From Annona cherimola (lineage: Eukaryota; Streptophyta; Magnoliopsida; Magnoliales; Annonaceae), in assembly GCA_030490835.1 (NCBI GenBank), contig CM059977.1, positions 17,093,335-17,157,334 of the forward strand: 64,000 nucleotides of DNA, in the 5' to 3' direction. A program made the translations under genes and the position numbers. This document shows, in pieces, positions 1-13,141 of the stretch; positions within the stretch are counted from its first letter, which is position 1, and every line of letters starts with the position of its first letter. The notes under the pieces are model-generated. The model saw only the letters and a list, made by a program, of their open reading frames with translations, had not been told where the DNA came from and did not search any database.

Positions 1-1494
1 ATCAAAGATCTGACTTTGAAGGGATATTTTGAGCAATGGATGGATGGTATTTCTCTTGTTAGTTACAAGCTAATTTGGTTGTGAAACAACAGAAGCATAT
101 ATGCTGCACAATTACACGTCAACCGAAAAGTTCAAGATGCTCCGATCATACCATAAAGTATGATGTATAGGCTTGAAAAAATACAGATAAGTATGCATAT
201 ACATCTAAATCGATGAAGACAGTCCTGCTATATGACTTGGTCTATTAATGTTGCTCATGTTTTATTAGTAAAATTGCTCATACTTTCTTAGTAAAAAAAA
301 CAGAATCTTTGTGTGAACCCATCTGCCCACCACATAACCATGCATCATTCAAAATTTTTTACACAATTATAAGAAGTACAATGATGACAAAGTCCAATTA
401 CAATTAAAATTTCTTATATCAAATCATCTCGTTTCTTTTTCAACACCTTCCCATATTCGTTTTTATTCCATTAATAAAATATTTCCAAACCACAGTATCA
501 AAATTCACAAGAGCAGAACCTGTAGATAATCACCGAAATTTTCCATAAGCATTCCCGTACCCGTCTCATTCACAAACAAAACAAAAAGACAACAAATGCA
601 CACACTTCCAAGTCTCATTCTCAATCCAATCCAACATCTATTGACGACATTCCAACAGAATAGAAGTATACCTTATTTTGATTTGAAAAACGAAGGGTCA
701 CCGGGTAACAGGAAGAAAGAAATGAGGGAAGAAAGAGAATGGCGTGGCAGGGTGGCCGGACAATGAAGTAGAGGGTTGTCGGGACAATCTACTCATTGTT
801 TGCCGCTGGGCTGCTGCAGTGCAGTGTTGTGTGGCTGACTGGCTGTGTGCTACACTGCTACTACTGTTGTTGTTGATGGAAAAATCTTGTTGCCGACTGG
901 CCGGACGATGGGGAGATGAAGATGAGAGGCTGAGAGGGAGAGCATGGTTCAACGATTTTGGGGGTTGGGCGGGAATGGCCGAAAGAGGGAAAGGAAAAAT
1001 CGCATTAGGGATTCACTAGCTCAGTTTTTTTTTATATATAAGGCACCAGACTGATCGCATTCGGTCCAACCACGAACACGGGTTCGGCGATTTAATACTA
1101 TCGAACCAAACCGCCTGCAACCGAACCAGATATTGGATCGGTTCCCGGTTCAACCAGCCGGTCCGGTCCGGTTTTTACAACACTAGGCTGCATACAACTT
1201 CAAAAATGCATTTTGGAAGAGCATCTTATAAGTATTCACCTAGCCTAGAATTCCCCTTGATAGAAGATGCCCCCACTGAATGGAGAATGAAAAGGAAAAA
1301 GAAGAAATCTTCCAGTTTTCTATTATAGTGTCCATCCTAATCCAATTAATCAGTTGTTTCGTGCCTCTATTTAGATGCTCACAACCAACCTCATAGGCAA
1401 TCACATAAGAGCTAAAATAATAATTGATCACGCAATATCAAATAAAATTGTCACTCCCAGACTCCAACCTAAGGATGAAACATAAGTAACTTAC
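1..1494 (-). other. Intron 2 of the S16 gene, with TE-like insertion
   Basis: No coding exon is visible here, although the S16 gene must continue leftwards, so this is read as its second intron, truncated by the window edge. Positions 698-1019 form a GC-richer block without a recognisable product. Positions 1045-1175 are rich in GGTTC/GAACC and CCGGT motifs, with the string CCGGTCCGGTCCGG near the end, as is common in sub-terminal regions of plant hAT-like elements. No terminal repeats or target duplication were found for this block, so the TE call is tentative. Confidence 0.45.
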
Positions 1495-1900
1495 TTTATT
1501 CTGTCAAAATTCAGACCCATGCGTTTCCCACCATCCTGTCCTGCAACACGACAAAACAAGACGAAAGAAAACATCTCATACTTCAAGCTCAATAATAAGC
1601 TAATATAAAACTCCTACAAACTAATTGCATTCAACTAAAAGATTCTTGCAGTGCCCTTGTGCCTAAGATAGACTGAAATGGCTCAGAAACTACAATTAAC
1701 AACAAAGGAAAGATATCAAAAATATTTTTTCGAAAAAATGAAAATGAATGCTTCACGAGACAAATACCTGGCAATGGATTATAATAGCCCAAGGCTTCAA
1801 GATGCTTTCCATCTCTCGGACTTCGACTATCGGCCGCAATTACTCGATAAAAAGGTCGGTTTTTGCAACCAAATCTTGAAAGTCGAATTCTGACTACCAT
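1495..1900 (-). CDS. RPS16: Organellar ribosomal protein S16, nuclear-encoded (5' part: coding exons 1 and 2)
   Basis: This gene encodes bS16-family protein of the organellar 30S subunit, which binds 16S rRNA during small-subunit assembly. Exon 1 (1900-1768, 133 nt) starts at the ATG at 1900 and encodes [20 protein letters not shown] onward to NPLPG. Exon 2 (1540-1495, 46 nt) continues in phase with [15 protein letters not shown]. Both junctions are GT/AG, and the exon 1/exon 2 codon (G|GA, Gly) is restored exactly. The sequence agrees closely with nuclear plant S16 proteins. No cleavable presequence precedes the conserved start, as is typical for plant nuclear S16 proteins reported to be dual-targeted to plastids and mitochondria. 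The next exon, expected to begin YWLSVGAQP, was not found in 1-1494, so the gene runs off the left edge. An in-frame upstream extension to 1957 begins with TTG, not ATG. Confidence 0.95.
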
Positions 1901-2165
1901 TTTAGCTGAACTTCCGCCCACTTGATTTTCGTACTGAGCACACAACAGCGAGAACAAGGGAGAGAAACAAAAGGGGAAAGATGAGAAAAAAGCCTTCCAC
2001 GGATTTGATTTTTCTCCACTACACTAACAACATGTTCTATGGTGAATACAATTGCAGAAAAATAGCTTACCAGAAAAATTATCTCCTTAGGGTTTTCCTT
2101 TCTTCTGAAGCTCCCTACAAGTTCCCATTACCCTAGCTACCCTAGCTCTCTCTGAAGAAAGAGGT
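1901..2165 (-). promoter_or_regulatory. S16 5' leader with probable leader intron and telo-box
   Basis: Upstream of the S16 ATG a long pyrimidine tract ends in TGTGCTCAG at 1934, a strong 3' splice site. A matching donor, CTG|GTAAGC, lies at 2070. A leader intron of about 137 nt (1934-2070) is therefore inferred. The presumed first leader exon holds AAAACCCTAA (minus strand, 2087-2096), a telo-box typical of plant ribosomal-protein and translation genes. The transcription start was not determined. Confidence 0.6.
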
Positions 2166-2169
2166 TTTG

Positions 2170-5095
2170 TTCGATGCTCTAGTAGCCTATGCAACTTGAT
2201 GGTAATCTTACTGCCACAAGTCTAGTTCAAACTAGTTCGAGTTATAAATATTTAATTATTTTTAATTAATTATATATTGAAAAATTACATGCTCGTAACT
2301 CCTAAATTTATATGTCAGACTCCTCATCACAATAAAACATACAGAAATTAATAAGAAAATTTCAAAAATTCACTAACTAAGCACAAATATAACATATTAA
2401 AATTTAAAAAATAACTAAATTAACCTAAAATGTATAATAAGCTTTGAATCTTGACACTTTGCACTTGAATTTTCCCCATTTATCTCAGCTTGTTTATGAA
2501 TTGCACTTTTAAAAATGTATCTAACAAAAAAAGAAATAAAATAAATCAATAAGAATTGAACAATTATATCATTTTTCATAATACAAAAATTAAGAATAAC
2601 TAATGTGCTCAACGAATATGTAAATTTAAAAGTTTACAAACCCATTACTCCCATCGACATAAATTTTTAAACGTCTATAAAGTATCTATCTAGAATAGTA
2701 CAATGTAAAATTTATAAATTACATACTTACAATTATAAATCATACAATTAACAACATTTTCACAAAGAGGCAATCGAATAACAGATAAATTGTAATGAGT
2801 AGCTACCTACTACAACATTATAATAAAAAATAACATGCAAAGTACAACAGATAAATTCCATGGAATATCATAGCTTTTCCAAAGCAAGTTGCAACAAAAA
2901 ACCACATGCAGGTGCAAGTTACAACAGATAATCTTGGACAGATTATTACTTTAATAATTGCAAAATTTCAACAGACTATTAGTTTAATAATTGAACAATT
3001 GCACTTGCAATTTTGCACTATTCCTTTTTTTTTTTTTTTTTATGCTCTTAAGCTGGTGGCAGATTCAAAAGTGGCAAATAAGAGTGAGCAAGTAACCAGA
3101 CAATGTAACAATTCTTTGAAATAATTTCTTATTTGCTTTAGATATGAAAACTCCAAAAAATTACAACAAGACGGAGCGAATGCTCCACTGGGTTAGGAAA
3201 AAAGCAATTTTGGGACTCGTTTTGAATATGTAATAGACACATCAACAATAATAGTTACTAATACAACTATTTCCACAAGTTTCATGTATATAGCATATTA
3301 GTATAGAAAACCTATGATACGGGCACCTAAGCAAGCAACTAGCAACGTCGACAAGCAGGGAGAAGCCGGAGCAGGGGCTGTGTGCGGCTACCGGAGAAGG
3401 AAGTGTGAGCGATTGTGAGCGGTGCCAGAGAAGAACACAGGATGTGAGTGAGACCAGAGAGGGAGAAGAGCAGTGGTGTTGTGCGGTGTCGGAGACGGAG
3501 AAGGGCAGTAGCGGTTGCGTGTGGCATTGGAGAGGGAGAAAAGCAGGGATGTCAATGATGGCTACAGCAGTCGACGACTTTGCAGCTAGCCATGGATGAG
3601 GAACAAAATCAGAAATTGAGGGGGGGTGGGAGCTAGGGCTTTTTTGGTTTCGGGAAAGAGAGAGAGCGAGGTCGATGTCGGCGGAAGAAATCTGCAATGG
3701 AGGTTGTTTAAGAAGAAATGAGAGAGAGAGAGAGAGGAAGAGAGGGGTCGACTGGCTGCCGGATGGGGGCAAGAGAGGCGGCGGCACAACTAGGGTTTCA
3801 AGGGAATTACCGTTTCGGAAGCGGGAGAACAATGGAGAGAGCGGGAGGGGGTTGCTGTATTCACTAACATACCGAACCCACGCAAAAGTGAAGAAAAAAT
3901 AAAAAAAATATAAAAATACAAATACACAATATTGTTATTGTATGGTATCGTAACTCTCATGATGCCATGTCTTTGAAAGAAAGAAAGGAAGAAAGGCTAC
4001 TCCAACTAGGATAATTTGGTATAAGCACACTAATTTTATAAATAGTAATAATTTTGAAAACAAAAGTATAAGTAAAATTATGATAGATATGTATGTTAAC
4101 ATACAACTGCACAAGTATGTTTTTTTAATATTTTAAATAAAATTTCGCTTTGGTAGTAGTTGACAGGTAGGAACTAAAGATAACTTTTACGGAGTGATTT
4201 TGCAAATATGCTTATAAAATCTAACAATGTTGGAAGCATATTTGCAAAAAAAAATACAAAATAATAATATATGCAAAAATATATATAAATAATAAAATAT
4301 CAAATATATTTATAATATTGGAAAAATTGCGAGCTTATTATCTTTGGGTAAAAAAACATTATTATTATTTTACAGAAAAGTTTAACGACATCCTTAAAGG
4401 CACATGCTTGCAATTTTATGTAAATTTTGTGAATATATTTGTAATTTTAATAAACTTAACAATGCAGATACAATATTGGTCAAACATTAGAGACATTTGC
4501 AATAATCTTATTGAAGAGTAAAAGAAAATTAAAAAACGGGTAACAATAAAAAAATCAAATTATTGAATCCGTAAGACGTATACGTGAGTAGAGTTTCATT
4601 TCTGAAAATTTCACAGAACAGAGACGGAGAACATTGGTACTGGACTTGAAGCGGAATCGACTCCGCGTTCAAATCCTAGGCCGCACGGCCATGCAAAAGA
4701 TGAGCAGCGCTGGACTGGAGTGGAAGGAATCCGGTAACAGCGGGAGCCGGGAGACGGGTCTTTTGGGAAACGTTGGACTAGACTGGACGGGACAGACAGA
4801 GCGACTCCCAGACCCAGGAGATCTTATACAAATTTTCCAAAAGGGGGAGTGAGCGGCGGGCAGGGACCCAGAACTCGGAAGCACACGCAAACAATACATA
4901 GGAAGTGCCAACAGCAGTTGATCGAAAAGTGCTTGTTTATAAAGAACGGTAGCCAATCAATATAGGAATACATTCACAGCTTGCGTGAGGGCAGGATACA
5001 TGGACTCAAGTCTTTACAAAGAATAAAAAAATGGAAAGAATGGAAAAACGAAAACTTCTCTTTAAAAAATGTAAAAAAAAAGAAGAAGAAGAAGC
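2170..5095. other. Intergenic region between S16 and the clathrin-assembly gene
   Basis: This region is mostly AT-rich with no supported gene. Two GC-richer islands stand out. Positions 3330-3870 are purine-rich and contain a GA run at 3721-3738. Positions 4620-4900 contain a tRNA B-box-like string (GTTCAAATCC, near 4668) without a foldable tRNA around it. The open frames in these islands have no recognisable family. The part next to 5095 presumably includes the 3' UTR of the minus-strand gene. Confidence 0.5.
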
Positions 5096-8000
5096 TTAGA
5101 GCAAGTTTTGATGGCCATTTGCTGGTGTGCTCTGCTGCGGGAAGCCACCGAATGGATCTCCAAATGGGTTGGAGCCAGGCCCTGATTGCTGCCGCTGAGG
5201 ATTCTGATAATAGTTGTGGTAGAATTGATGATACCCCATTTGATACTGTTGATACTGCTGGTAAGATTGTGGCTGGTATGGCATCATCATCATTGCCATC
5301 TGCTGCTGCTGGGCCATCAAGGACATTTGCACATTTGGTGGGGGAGCTATGCCACTCGACATTGAGAAGGGGTCTATGGCATGGGTTGGTGTGGAGAGAG
5401 AATCCATTGAAGTTGATGGCAAACTAGAGCTTGCTGATGAAACACCATATCCCACACTAAGATGCCTCCTTGCTTGCTCATCTTCATACAAGCTATCCAG
5501 CAGGAGTTTGTTAAAACCGCCAGCCTAGTTTCAACAGCCAATCCCATCAGAAGAAGTGCAACTTTTAGATGATACAAACTAATTTTTTCCACTTCAAAGA
5601 GAAGCAACAATGTTAGGCAGAACGTGTCAGCATATTATTAAGCGTGTTTGGCTTCTTTGATTATAATGATATACGGTAATTGTCCAGTCTAATGTGATAG
5701 GTTTTCATTGTTTTCCACAAGATTAAGTATTTGCCCAGTCAAATTGAAATCATAAAAAAGACAGAGGCAAGCTGGAATATTAAATGGAAATCCTCCCATA
5801 ATGAGTAATGCAACACCAATTAATGGCTTCTCTTTTGTGGTTAGTACAATGATGTATGAGTTTGCCGTAGCAAAAAGACGAGATGCGACTAAAAGCAAGA
5901 AGCAAATGAAAAAATAAAATTGGGGAACAGAGTACAAAACCATAGCCAAATGGCTAAAGAGGATCAAAACAAGAAATAAACAGAAAAAGAAAAGAGGCAT
6001 TGCAAAGAACAGAACATGAACCTTTTTCATTAGAATCAAAACAAGAGATAAATAGAAAAAAAGAAGCAAAGCAAAGAACAGAACATGAACCAATTTTGTT
6101 TTCACAAGTGGTGGTTGCTACTACTGGGTGGTGGTAACTGGTAACCAGTGCAATCAAAACAGAAAAAAAAAAAAAAAAAAAGAAAGAAAGAAAGAGAACA
6201 TTCCCTGCATACCAATTTGCTTTCAGTTAAGTGGCTGGTATTACTGCTGGCGGTGCTAACCAGTGCCAGCTCCCATCCTGTCCCACTTCCCATCAAATCA
6301 CCAAATGTAGACAGCTTTGCATCATTCCCTGCATGGTATTTTTATTCCAAAATGAAATTTTGATAAAAGGAGATTGTAGAGTTGCTACATCTACTGAACA
6401 AAGTATGTGACTCCTTAATGTCCACATCTGTAGAACACAAGGAACTGTGATGATTCCTTAAGAGTTGTACAGCCAAACCCAGATGTTGGAATCATCATCA
6501 GCTGCAGCAGCAGCAATATAGACTTCTCCCAATGGATTGAAAAAAAAAGGGTTTAGTCAAGATGAATTTTATTATCCCCTTCCATCTATATTGCGAGGAC
6601 GGTAAAAAAACTGTATGCCTGCCCGTTACATGCATAAAGGCTCAACATGAATTTCTCTCATGTTTTGACATCATCATTATGTCAGGCATTATATTGTTGG
6701 CTTGTAGTAGGCTTTAATACAGTTTAATACTAGAGATCGCAACACCTCTCCAGGAATTATCATACTACCTCTCAAAGAATTATTGTACTAACCAACTGAT
6801 CTAGTACACAATAATGGTTGACTCTGGATGAGATGAAAAAGACTAGTTATCAAATGACGAAACAACAAGTGTTTACTTGTGATGTTGGTATAGTCCAATA
6901 TCATTCCAAAATTCTAAAGCATTTTCGAGCTTATTTTCAAACTAATACATCAAAAGTGATAAGAATCACACAGTCATAATTGATGAGAAATGCATAAATA
7001 GTACTCAATTAGTGTAACCACAGCATGAAAAATAAAGTAGAATGAGAACTCTGCTAGTATAGAGTACGCTTTTTGGCTGTCAAATGATTATCATAAATAT
7101 ACTATACTTCAAAAATGATGATAATAGATATCAACTGAAAATTTAACTATGGAACCTACCATGTGGAAAAATTGATAGAGCAAATGCATTGCTTTCCTCA
7201 AGCCTTTGTGCATCAGGATTTATCTCAATCAAACCCTACACAAAAGCGGATATCGCTAAAAGACTGAAGTTCAACTGCCAATAGATAATCAATGTCAGTG
7301 GTAGGAAATTACTAATAAATCTACTGTATCTTGGGTTGGCATAGATTCAGATTCAGCTTCAGCTTCAGGAATAGGCTGAGGTTCTTCTTCCTCAATAGCA
7401 GGTGTCTCTTCAACTTCTTCAGCAGGTTCTGGTGCTGAAGCTTCTTCTTCAGGCTTGCAAGCCGATAGATTTGACTCTTGATGCTCCTGCTTAAATAGAG
7501 GACAAATTAGGACACAACTTGACGTGACTAATCAACCATATGAGGATTAAATGTAGAAATTATATAATGTAGGGGAGGAAAACCTTTAGAACTCAGTATG
7601 TGGTCACAAACACAGACCATGACAAATGGATACCTTAAACCCAGTTTAAACTTGGATATATTACAAACACCAAATTTACAAGCATGGGGTGGGAAAATCA
7701 AAGAAAATGAATTCCCAAAGTGATAAGTGATAAGTGATAGTTTAAGATCACCAGAACAATGTGATTACAAAAACATTGTCAATTCAAATTTTCACGTTGT
7801 TTAAGATTGAATAATCGATGACAAATCTGCAGTGGTCAACTCACCATCATTTAAGATGTAGTGAGGAAGGAACAAAAGAATATAGACCTGCATATTGGTG
7901 TCAGGTATTGAGATAATAGAGCAAGAAAATGCGATCCTAAGGCCAAGAATGTAATCCTTGATAAGTCCATTGAATAAAATTTAATAGACAAAAAAATCTT

Positions 8001-11000
8001 TTCAAGTTCAACACCCAATAACAACTATAGGCATAGCACAAAATGAACGCTTGTCCTGGAAACCCATTTAACCAACTACCCAATTCACCCTTCCCAAATT
8101 TCAAAATTTGCAAATGCATAGCATAAACTTAAAGAGTACTCACCAGTCTACCATTTGCCCTAGGTGCTTCTCTTATGTATTCTTCCATAGTTGCAAGAAA
8201 TGATGGAGGTGGCTGTAAGACAAGGTGAACTTGATGACCATTAAGTATTATTGTGATGTTGGAGTAGTGATGTAGCCAATATTGATTCCACCTATTATTT
8301 AACTCTAAGATAGGAAAGGACCTGTCTCAATGTGGGGAACTGGAAATTCCTTGCAAGCTCCAAGCCTTTGCAGAACTCGTAAAAATCAGCAAGGCTTTCT
8401 GCCTATGGGAAGAATGGTTTATCAGGTAAAATCACAAAGTAAAAGGCGGGTCAGCCCCATGGTTCTGATCACTACTCTTCAGCCAAGAATCATGTGCATG
8501 CACTGAAATATGTTGATTTAACTGTTAAGTGAAATGGGAAATGAAACCTGCTGGCCAGCTCTTTTGTATAAATTGAGGGCTTTGATGGCGTTGTGTCTTG
8601 ACATGTCAAAAAACTATAGCAAGTACAAAACATAATAGGCATAAACATGACCCAATAAGAAGCAGTGGAGAACGCCTTTCAAAGGAAATAAATAAGTAAA
8701 AGTAGCATTCCGCATATCAAGATCACCATACCAAGTCCACAAGATTAATTATGCCATCATTGATGGCACAGTAAATTTTAAAACTCTCCTTCAAAACCTG
8801 CATGATCATTATAGAAAACTATCAAGTTACCTCTAGGTATTTGCTTAGAAAAAGCCTATGTGAACAAAGGACCAATAGAGACATGGTTGCTTGAGTGTGT
8901 TTCTTTGCAGCCTAGAAAATTAGAAAAGGAAAAGCAGGAATTGGATTGAGTTCCAAAAAAAAAAAAATATTTCAGTTTTGGATGATCCAAGGAGATATCA
9001 GTTTTAAAGAATGAAATGAAAGAGGTGATTGCAATTTAGACTCTATAATATATAATCTACCTATAGCAAATATCTATTTTGGATGGTTTGGATTGAGTTA
9101 CAATAAAAAAACACTCATTTTCGACAATTCTTGGAGGTTTTGGTTTTAAAGTAAAGAAAGAGGCGATGAACCATGTGAGCAGCAACTAGCAACCTTCCAT
9201 CAATCAATGACGCTTAGCAGATAGACTGTGAATCCCATGTGCATCCATTTGGATCATATATCCAGTTTTGGACTCAATGGCTCTCTGTTGCATGCACTTG
9301 CATGTGTGTGTGTGAGTGAGAAAGATAGGCAGACTTTGATTTGTAATGGAATGTAAACAGAAATGAAACAAATGTGTACCAGAGCTAATGCATATTGTAT
9401 AAGATAGTTATAGAAAGAACATCCTTCAGGCTGCAAAAGCAAAAACATGACTTTGAAGACCTCACTGGAAGGCATAAGACAAGTAATTAAATGGAAAGCT
9501 GTAATATAAGCCACAGTATACAGAGTGCAGAGTGCTAATTTTGATGGTTCCAGAGTACCTGACAGCCAATAAGGCGGTACAGTAACTGCTGAAGAGCAGG
9601 CAACTGCTGCAACAGGTCCTCAGAACCCAAACCTCTTGTTCTACAGTGCCCCTGTTGAAAGAAATAAGTATTAAAGTAAAGTACATGACAAGCAATCATT
9701 AATTAGCACCTAAGCACAACAGTAAATGAAACAGATTGGAAGACCTTAGCTTCCTGTGCATTTTTTGTCATACGCTCAGCTTCAATGTCATAATGCAAAA
9801 TTCTAAAACATTCCAGTCGTTCCTCTAGGAAGAGTGCATATGATCGAACCCATGCAGAGCAGTCCCAAGCTGCATAAAGACAAGCCCAATCAATAAAAGA
9901 CAAGAATTCATGACATAATATTTACATACGTTAAATGGCGCTAGCAATACAATGACATTCTGGACAAAATGTTGGCTGACTGGGTTTACCAAGTGGGCTA
10001 GAGTCATCCTTGAAATTTGACATTTGCAGAATGTTTCCTCTGTGTGCATAGTTTAGGAGCTCCTCTCTGAAGGTAGGATCACCCTCCCTTAATGTCCTGT
10101 GGACAACTATCAATACCTTTAATGCAACCTGTGCAATTATATCAGCTAGAAAAATTAGAAGTCTTATACAGAATAATGCTTTGCATAGAGAAAGTAAACA
10201 TTTTGAACATAAGAATGCTTGCCAAGTTTAATTTAGCAACAAGAAAGAGTAACAATGTAAATGATTCAGAAATCCAAAGCCACATCTTTTCTTCAGTTTT
10301 TACTAAAAAATATTCTCCTTTTAGAAATTCAGTTCTCTAATCAATGATGATGTCAGGGTTCGGAAGTGCTGCAGAATATCCATACAAAAGAATCTACGAA
10401 AACAGAAATCTGCAGTTTAGATGTGTGGAGATCAAGCATCTGCTGCAAATGCATGTCTGGTTACTTCTGATGCAAGCAGAAAGGGGTAATAGAAATCGAA
10501 AACAATGATGACAACGACAGCAATGAAGCAGACAATGGATAAGCTAACTGAAAAGCAATGAATGAAATGAGAAGGACCTGCTCCTGTATGGAATATATTC
10601 TCTGGCGAGAAAACTTGTGTTGCAGTTTCAAACCTGCAATTAGTTTCAGACTGTTTCCACCAGAAAAGTCTAACTCCAAAAGTCAGATTCAGTCGTAGTG
10701 TTTCAAAATAGAATCATCCCACAATAATTAGAGGTCAGAACCAGAATTTTTCTAGACCCGTTTAGTCTTAATTGAAGATTAATTAATTTTATAATCAAAG
10801 TAGTGTCACTGAAAAATTGTGCTAGATAGTAAAGACTGTTGTTTCACACAGTATTTTAACTCTAAGAAAAAGGGATTTTTTGATTACCTTTCACATGCAA
10901 TTTATTAGCTTTTATTGGATATCCTAAGGCATAAGGCCCCAAACATGACCTTTCACATACTGATAGCCATGAAGGCCCACCTTGAATTTCTAACCACCAA

Positions 11001-13053
11001 ATGCTTACAAAATAACAGAATACAAGGAAAAAAGAATTTAAAAAAAAAAAAAAACTGGTAAAAAAGCTGTGTAAAAATGAGTTACCACATGAAAGGACTA
11101 ACCCACAAATTTCATTCATCACTGACACCCAGATAGGTAATAAACAATAATGGAATGCTTGGAAAAGGTCAAAACACATACTATCCAGTTACGGGTCTTG
11201 GCCAATCTCCTTGAAAGGGCGTGTATGCAATAGGCTACATCAGCACGTGGACAAGCAACAGAGGTTGCAGCAAATATTTCTGGGGAAAAAATTAAAGAGG
11301 AAGTTTTTTTAAAAAAAAAAAATCTATGAAGAAAAGCTTCCAAAGAGAATAAGAATAAAAATAAAAATAAAAACGCTTCCAAAGAGAATATAGCTGTTTA
11401 GGTTTGCAGACACCAGGGCATAATACATGCCAGAAGTTCATGACAGAATACTGATGGGTTCCATCTGCAGTATACCAACTGCTAAAGCTACTAATATGGC
11501 CACATCTCAGGTAACGGAACATTCATTGTCACCACAACATGCAATCAATATTCTACCAAGCACTGATCCCTAACAGAACTTTTTGGAGAATTAACACTCC
11601 AAAAAGTTAGCAAGCAAAAGGTTACCAAGTCAAGCTGGGTACCTAGCAAAAAAAAAAAGGGAGGAATCCTATTGACAGTAACGACATACTAGTATGAAAA
11701 GCTCAAGCCATTCGCTCAAGACCCTAGAAAATCCCTTTAAACTAATCCCTGAGCCCATTCCAATCTTGAAATATACCATTGCTTCTCTGTAAGGTTCGAA
11801 GTCCTCAGCGGACCAGTATAAAGCAGCTCACTCTGTAAAGGTCGCCACTCAAGGCAACCCGACTATGAAAATGTTCACCCCCTAAGGACCACTACTTAAG
11901 ACAATCCCACTATAAATGATCTCACGCCTAAGAGCCACAACTTGAGGCAACCCACCAATACTGTACTTGTTTTTATTTATTTATTTTATTTTACAACTTT
12001 TCTTTCTATTTTCATTCTTACACACCTCCATAGTTTCTCTAGGGGAAGTGAGGCACTATTTGCCCTCCATAGGGGCCCAACCAAAGCCATTCACACTGGC
12101 TTCCCATATCAATGTCATTCACACTTCCACAGAGGAGCTACAATGTCACTGTTGTTCTAGTCACTGTCGTTCGTATGTCATAATAGTTTCCCTTTAAACC
12201 CATCTCACAAGCCCATTCCAATATCAGATCATACTACATACAACATGTTTTCCATTTTCAATACAACCTTTTCTAATCTCAATACACCTTTTCCCATTCC
12301 CAATATACAACAATATTTTTTTCATCCAACATCTTCATCCCATCCAAGATGTCTATATTGAAGAGGTTATGCACCACATGCTTTAAAAACTCGAAGACTC
12401 CTTTTCTTCTTTTTTTTTTAGCAGTAAAATTGTAATATCCAGGTAGCCAGGTCACCTTCAATACCCCCAAAAAACTATACAAGAGGCAGGCCACCTGTTG
12501 GGATTTGGGTCATACAAACATGAAAAATGCGTCTTCATTTCATGGTCCCCGTGGATTTTCATCTCCTGCATCGTCAAAGACAAGCACAATCTCCCAGAGG
12601 CAACAAAGTTGAAGAACCAAACCTCAAAATCAGTCTCATTCTACACTTTCCTTGCCTCTCCCAATTACATTCAATTCAAACAAGAAGATTTTTTTTTTAA
12701 AAAAAAAAATAAGAAATAAGAAAATCATCGTAACGAGAATTGGAAAAACCAGAGAATCAGATTTGGGATTGAAAATTCTCTTACTTCTCACGTATCTCTC
12801 TTTAGGAGGGCACTCTGCGTGGTTCGTCGCCTTCACGACCGCAATATCCAAATCCTTCGGCCGAGGAAACCCGAATAATAGTAATAATAATAAGTTGGAA
12901 TAACAAGCAAAGTGGAAGATGAAAGAAGTCCAAAAAACAAGAAAAAAAGGGGAAATGGGGGGAGAATCAGACCTTGAATTCGCTATTAACTTTAGCAAGG
13001 CCGACCTTGGTGGAATCCTTGAGAGCTCCATAGGCTTTTCGCCAGCTATCCAT
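5096..13053 (-). CDS. ANTH-domain clathrin assembly protein, AP180/CALM family (AtECA1/PICALM1 group), complete
   Basis: This is an endocytic adaptor that binds PI(4,5)P2 through its ANTH domain and recruits clathrin and AP-2 at the plasma membrane or trans-Golgi. Fifteen exons join in frame to 578 residues: 13053-12973, 12854-12785, 11279-11182, 10128-9990, 9869-9745, 9651-9559, 9430-9380, 8797-8732, 8613-8548, 8402-8322, 8212-8144, 7489-7313, 7235-7160, 6328-6213, 5524-5096. All introns are GT-AG. The N terminus is [20 protein letters not shown]. The phosphoinositide motif is K35-A-T ... P44-K45-E46-R47-Y48. The ANTH fold runs to about residue 300 ([29 protein letters not shown]). The tail has an acidic stretch (about 325-365), a clathrin-box-like VDLLGL near 370, GWELALV, DPF motifs and NPFGDPF near 555-561, with a Q/M/Y-rich segment between. 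Match to Arabidopsis At2g01600 is strong across the length; orthology rather than paralogy is inferred. Confidence 0.95.
5963..6102. repeat. 72-bp tandem duplication in intron 14 of the clathrin-assembly gene
   Basis: A unit beginning ATCAAAACAAGAAATAAA at 5963 recurs at 6035 with a few substitutions, sharing the segment CAAAGAACAGAACATGAACC. It lies wholly inside the last intron, next to a poly-A/GAAA tract at 6162-6195. Confidence 0.85.
11780..11955. repeat. Degenerate short tandem units in intron 2 of the clathrin-assembly gene
   Basis: Three diverged units of roughly 50-60 bp share the theme AAGG(T/A)C(G/C)(C/A)CNACTNAAGNCAA(C/T)CC, followed by ACTAT(G/A)AAAATG-like text. The rest of the 1.5-kb intron (11280-12784) is T/A-rich without coding signal. 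Confidence 0.5.
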
Positions 13054-13114
13054 TTCCTAAGAGGAGAAAACAAAACAAAACAGAACAAAAGAAAAAGGGA
13101 AAAAAAAAAACCCC

Positions 13115-13123
13115 AAACCCTAA
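13115..13123 (+). promoter_or_regulatory. Telo-box in the leader of the clathrin-assembly gene
   Basis: AAACCCTAA occurs about 60 bp upstream of the start codon at 13053 (gene on minus), within a CCCTAAT/CCAACCCC tract at 13109-13141. Telo-boxes are known sites for TRB/Myb-type telobox-binding proteins. A function here is inferred only from motif and position. Confidence 0.45.
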
Positions 13124-13141
13124 TCCCAACCCCGACCCTAA

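Noticed and set aside
3242..3832. 196-codon minus-strand frame
   Set aside because: Ser/Leu-rich product of a purine-rich block (GA repeats) read on the reverse strand; no domain and no splice support.
4640..4700. B-box-like GTTCAAATCC suggesting a tRNA
   Set aside because: The T-stem does not pair and no A-box or acceptor stem sits at the right distance.
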